From a virus, in IMG/VR virus record IMGVR_UViG_3300047089_000186, positions 1 through 22,417 of that record: a stretch of 22,417 nt of DNA. One strand, given 5' to 3'. The notes under the pieces were generated by a model. That model saw only the letters and a list, made by a program, of their open reading frames with translations. It was not told the DNA's origin and ran no database searches. Both the position numbers and the translations under genes were made by a program. Every line of letters begins with the position of its first letter. Within the stretch, counting starts at the first letter, position 1. Positions 21,016-22,417 of this stretch are shown one piece after another.

Positions 21016-21557
21016 ACGCCGTGATCACCGTCGGGGGCGCCCTGGTCGGACTCCTCGCCGCCCTGGCCGTCCTCCTGCCCTGGTACCGCAAGGGCGGCAA
21101 GGCCGCAGCCGACCCCATGGCCAAGAGTCCGGCGAAAAGCCCGGCCGGGGGCCGCAGCATCAAAACCCTGCGCCCCTTCGGCGCCGGCCTGGCACTGGGC
21201 ATCATGTCCGCGACCTGCGTCGGCGGGGCACTGGGCACCATCGCACACCGGATCGGCGGCGGATCCAACATGGTCGGCGACCGGCTACTGTCCTGGTCCA
21301 CCGGATCCACTAGCCCCGCCGTCACCCGCCGCGCCCTGAACCAACTCAGCCCCGGGGGAGCAGTCGTACTCATCCTGCTCCTGGTCGGCCTGGTCATCGT
21401 CTGGCGCGGCTCCGCCAAACGGATCCGCAAAGACCTCGGACTGGGCATCCTGGCCGGCTGCACACTGGGCCCCACCGCCGGCCTGGCAGGGCTCGCGGCC
21501 GTCGCCCTGGTCCCACTGGTCAACTGGTGCGGCAACGCCGTAGTGGGGCTCCTGTGA
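21012..21557 (+). CDS. Four-TM membrane protein
   Basis: 181 residues from GTG 21012, four-base overlap with the upstream stop (GTGA). Hydrophobic segments lie at about 5-24, 57-76, 116-132 and 144-168, with basic loops (YRKGGK, RRALNQ, GSAKRIRKD). Its ribosome site belongs to a 15-base leader identical to that of the preceding gene. It resembles in topology and context the membrane proteins encoded beside transfer genes of Streptomyces plasmids. No motif indicates transport or enzyme activity. Confidence 0.65.
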   Translation: MNAVITVGGALVGLLAALAVLLPWYRKGGKAAADPMAKSPAKSPAGGRSIKTLRPFGAGLALGIMSATCVGGALGTIAHRIGGGSNMVGDRLLSWSTGSTSPAVTRRALNQLSPGGAVVLILLLVGLVIVWRGSAKRIRKDLGLGILAGCTLGPTAGLAGLAAVALVPLVNWCGNAVVGLL

Positions 21558-22267
21558 AGGCCCTGCGGCGCTTCGCGGCCCGCATCTACGACGGCTCCGT
21601 CGTCATCGGCTGGCGCCTGGGCCGCTGGCCCTGGCAGGACAAGGCATGGCGCTCCAGGACGGGACGCCTGGCCTGGGTCGCGTTCGTGTGCTGGGCCGGG
21701 TGGCGCCTGATCGAACGCTTCCAGACCCTGGCCGCGGTCGCCGTCGCCTGGTTCCTGGTCGCGGCGTTCCGCGCCGCCGCCACCGACACCCCGCAGCAAC
21801 AGCCGCCCGACGACGCCGGCGAGCAGCTGCCCGCCGGCGACCAGACCGACCACCCGCCCGGCGACTTCGCCGAGCTGCTCCGCACCCTGATCACCGACGG
21901 CCCCGGCATCCACCTGGCCGAAGTCGCACAAGCCATGACGGGCAACCCCAAGGACACCGCCGCCGTACGGGAACAGTGCACCCGGGCAGGCATCCCGGTC
22001 GCAGCCGGCACCCGCTCAGCCACCCGCCCCGGCGTGTCCACCGGCATCCGCGCCGCCGACCTACCACCCCCTCCCCCACCCACCTCCGACACCCCCGACG
22101 GCAGCCCCGTTGCTGTTGTTGCCGCAGGTCACAGCGAGCAACATGACCAGCAACAACAACAGCAACAACAGTCGGCGCGGATCGTCCCCGCAGGCGACGG
22201 CAACCCCAACCGGTGGCACGTCCAATGGGACGACGCCCCCGGCGAGGACGACAACACCACCCCATGA
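21554..22267 (+). CDS. Membrane protein with cytoplasmic wHTH-like domain and Gln tract
   Basis: 237 residues from GTG 21554, four-base overlap with the previous stop. A basic, Trp-rich N-terminus (RLGRWPWQDKAWRSR) leads to two membrane segments (38-54 and 57-73). After an acidic linker, residues 104-170 (FAELLRTLITDGPGIHLAEVAQAMTGNPKDTAAVREQCTRAGIPV...GVSTGIRAADL) look like a winged-helix domain. This is followed by six prolines and eight glutamines (199-206) encoded by CAG/CAA, then a short C-terminus. I associate this layout with proteins coded next to FtsK/TraB-like translocases in Streptomyces elements, but no translocase is visible before the window ends. Confidence 0.7.
   Translation: MKALRRFAARIYDGSVVIGWRLGRWPWQDKAWRSRTGRLAWVAFVCWAGWRLIERFQTLAAVAVAWFLVAAFRAAATDTPQQQPPDDAGEQLPAGDQTDHPPGDFAELLRTLITDGPGIHLAEVAQAMTGNPKDTAAVREQCTRAGIPVAAGTRSATRPGVSTGIRAADLPPPPPPTSDTPDGSPVAVVAAGHSEQHDQQQQQQQQSARIVPAGDGNPNRWHVQWDDAPGEDDNTTP
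22109..22171. repeat. CAR codon repeat with complementary GTT-rich arm
   Basis: GTTGCTGTTGTTG (22109-22121) is complementary over 13 bases to CAACAACAGCAAC (22154-22166), inside the Gln tract. The triplet repeat should be prone to length change and to forming an mRNA hairpin. Confidence 0.6.
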
Positions 22268-22319
22268 AACCGGCGCGCTGATAGCCCAGGCCACCACCCC
22301 GCCGACCCGAAGGAGACCC

Positions 22320-22417
<98 letters not shown>

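Overview
The window is very GC-rich (by eye about 70%), with C or G in nearly every third codon position, frequent GTG/TTG starts and many 1-4 base stop/start overlaps. Together with a WhiB-like protein (an actinobacterial family) and an Rv2525c/DUF1906-type endolysin, this points to a tailed phage, prophage or phage-plasmid of a Streptomyces-like actinomycete. No integrase, terminase, portal or host housekeeping gene is present, so free phage, prophage and phage-plasmid cannot be told apart from this stretch alone.

Region 1 (1-11925) is a long-tailed (siphovirus-type) virion module read rightward: the end of a capsid-region protein, a zinc-ribbon protein, a small conserved Cys protein, a head-tail adaptor with a central beta-rich insert, two neck/terminator proteins, two related tail-tube proteins flanking a conserved unknown, tail assembly chaperones joined by a -1 frameshift at a C_CCT_TTG heptamer, an 825-residue tape measure, a distal tail protein, an 898-residue minor tail protein with lectin-like and carbohydrate-binding-like modules, and two near-duplicate tail-tip proteins.

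Region 2 (11922-15820) starts with three overlapping genes: a membrane/coiled-coil protein, a single-HKD PLD-family nuclease and a beta-type DNA methyltransferase. A lysis cassette follows, with a DUF1906 endolysin and three small membrane proteins plus one small soluble protein. A gap of about 350 bases with a strong terminator and a TTGACG box separates it from the next module.

Region 3 (16170-18896) is an early/regulatory operon: an XRE-type HTH regulator, an unknown with a Pro/Ala-rich N-terminus, two tiny proteins, a Sak4/RecA-like ATPase and a WhiB-like Fe-S protein, closed by a perfect 15-bp hairpin.

Region 4 (18956-22417) begins with an orphan Phd/YefM-type antitoxin, the only clear minus-strand gene. 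It is divergent from a replication-initiator-like protein whose gene carries six repeat units between its two domains, a possible lambda-O-style internal origin. Then come small cytoplasmic, zinc-finger and membrane proteins that look more like Streptomyces plasmid or integrative-element accessory genes than virion genes. The window ends in a poly-C tract just after a new gene starts; that tract is probably an assembly or read artefact.
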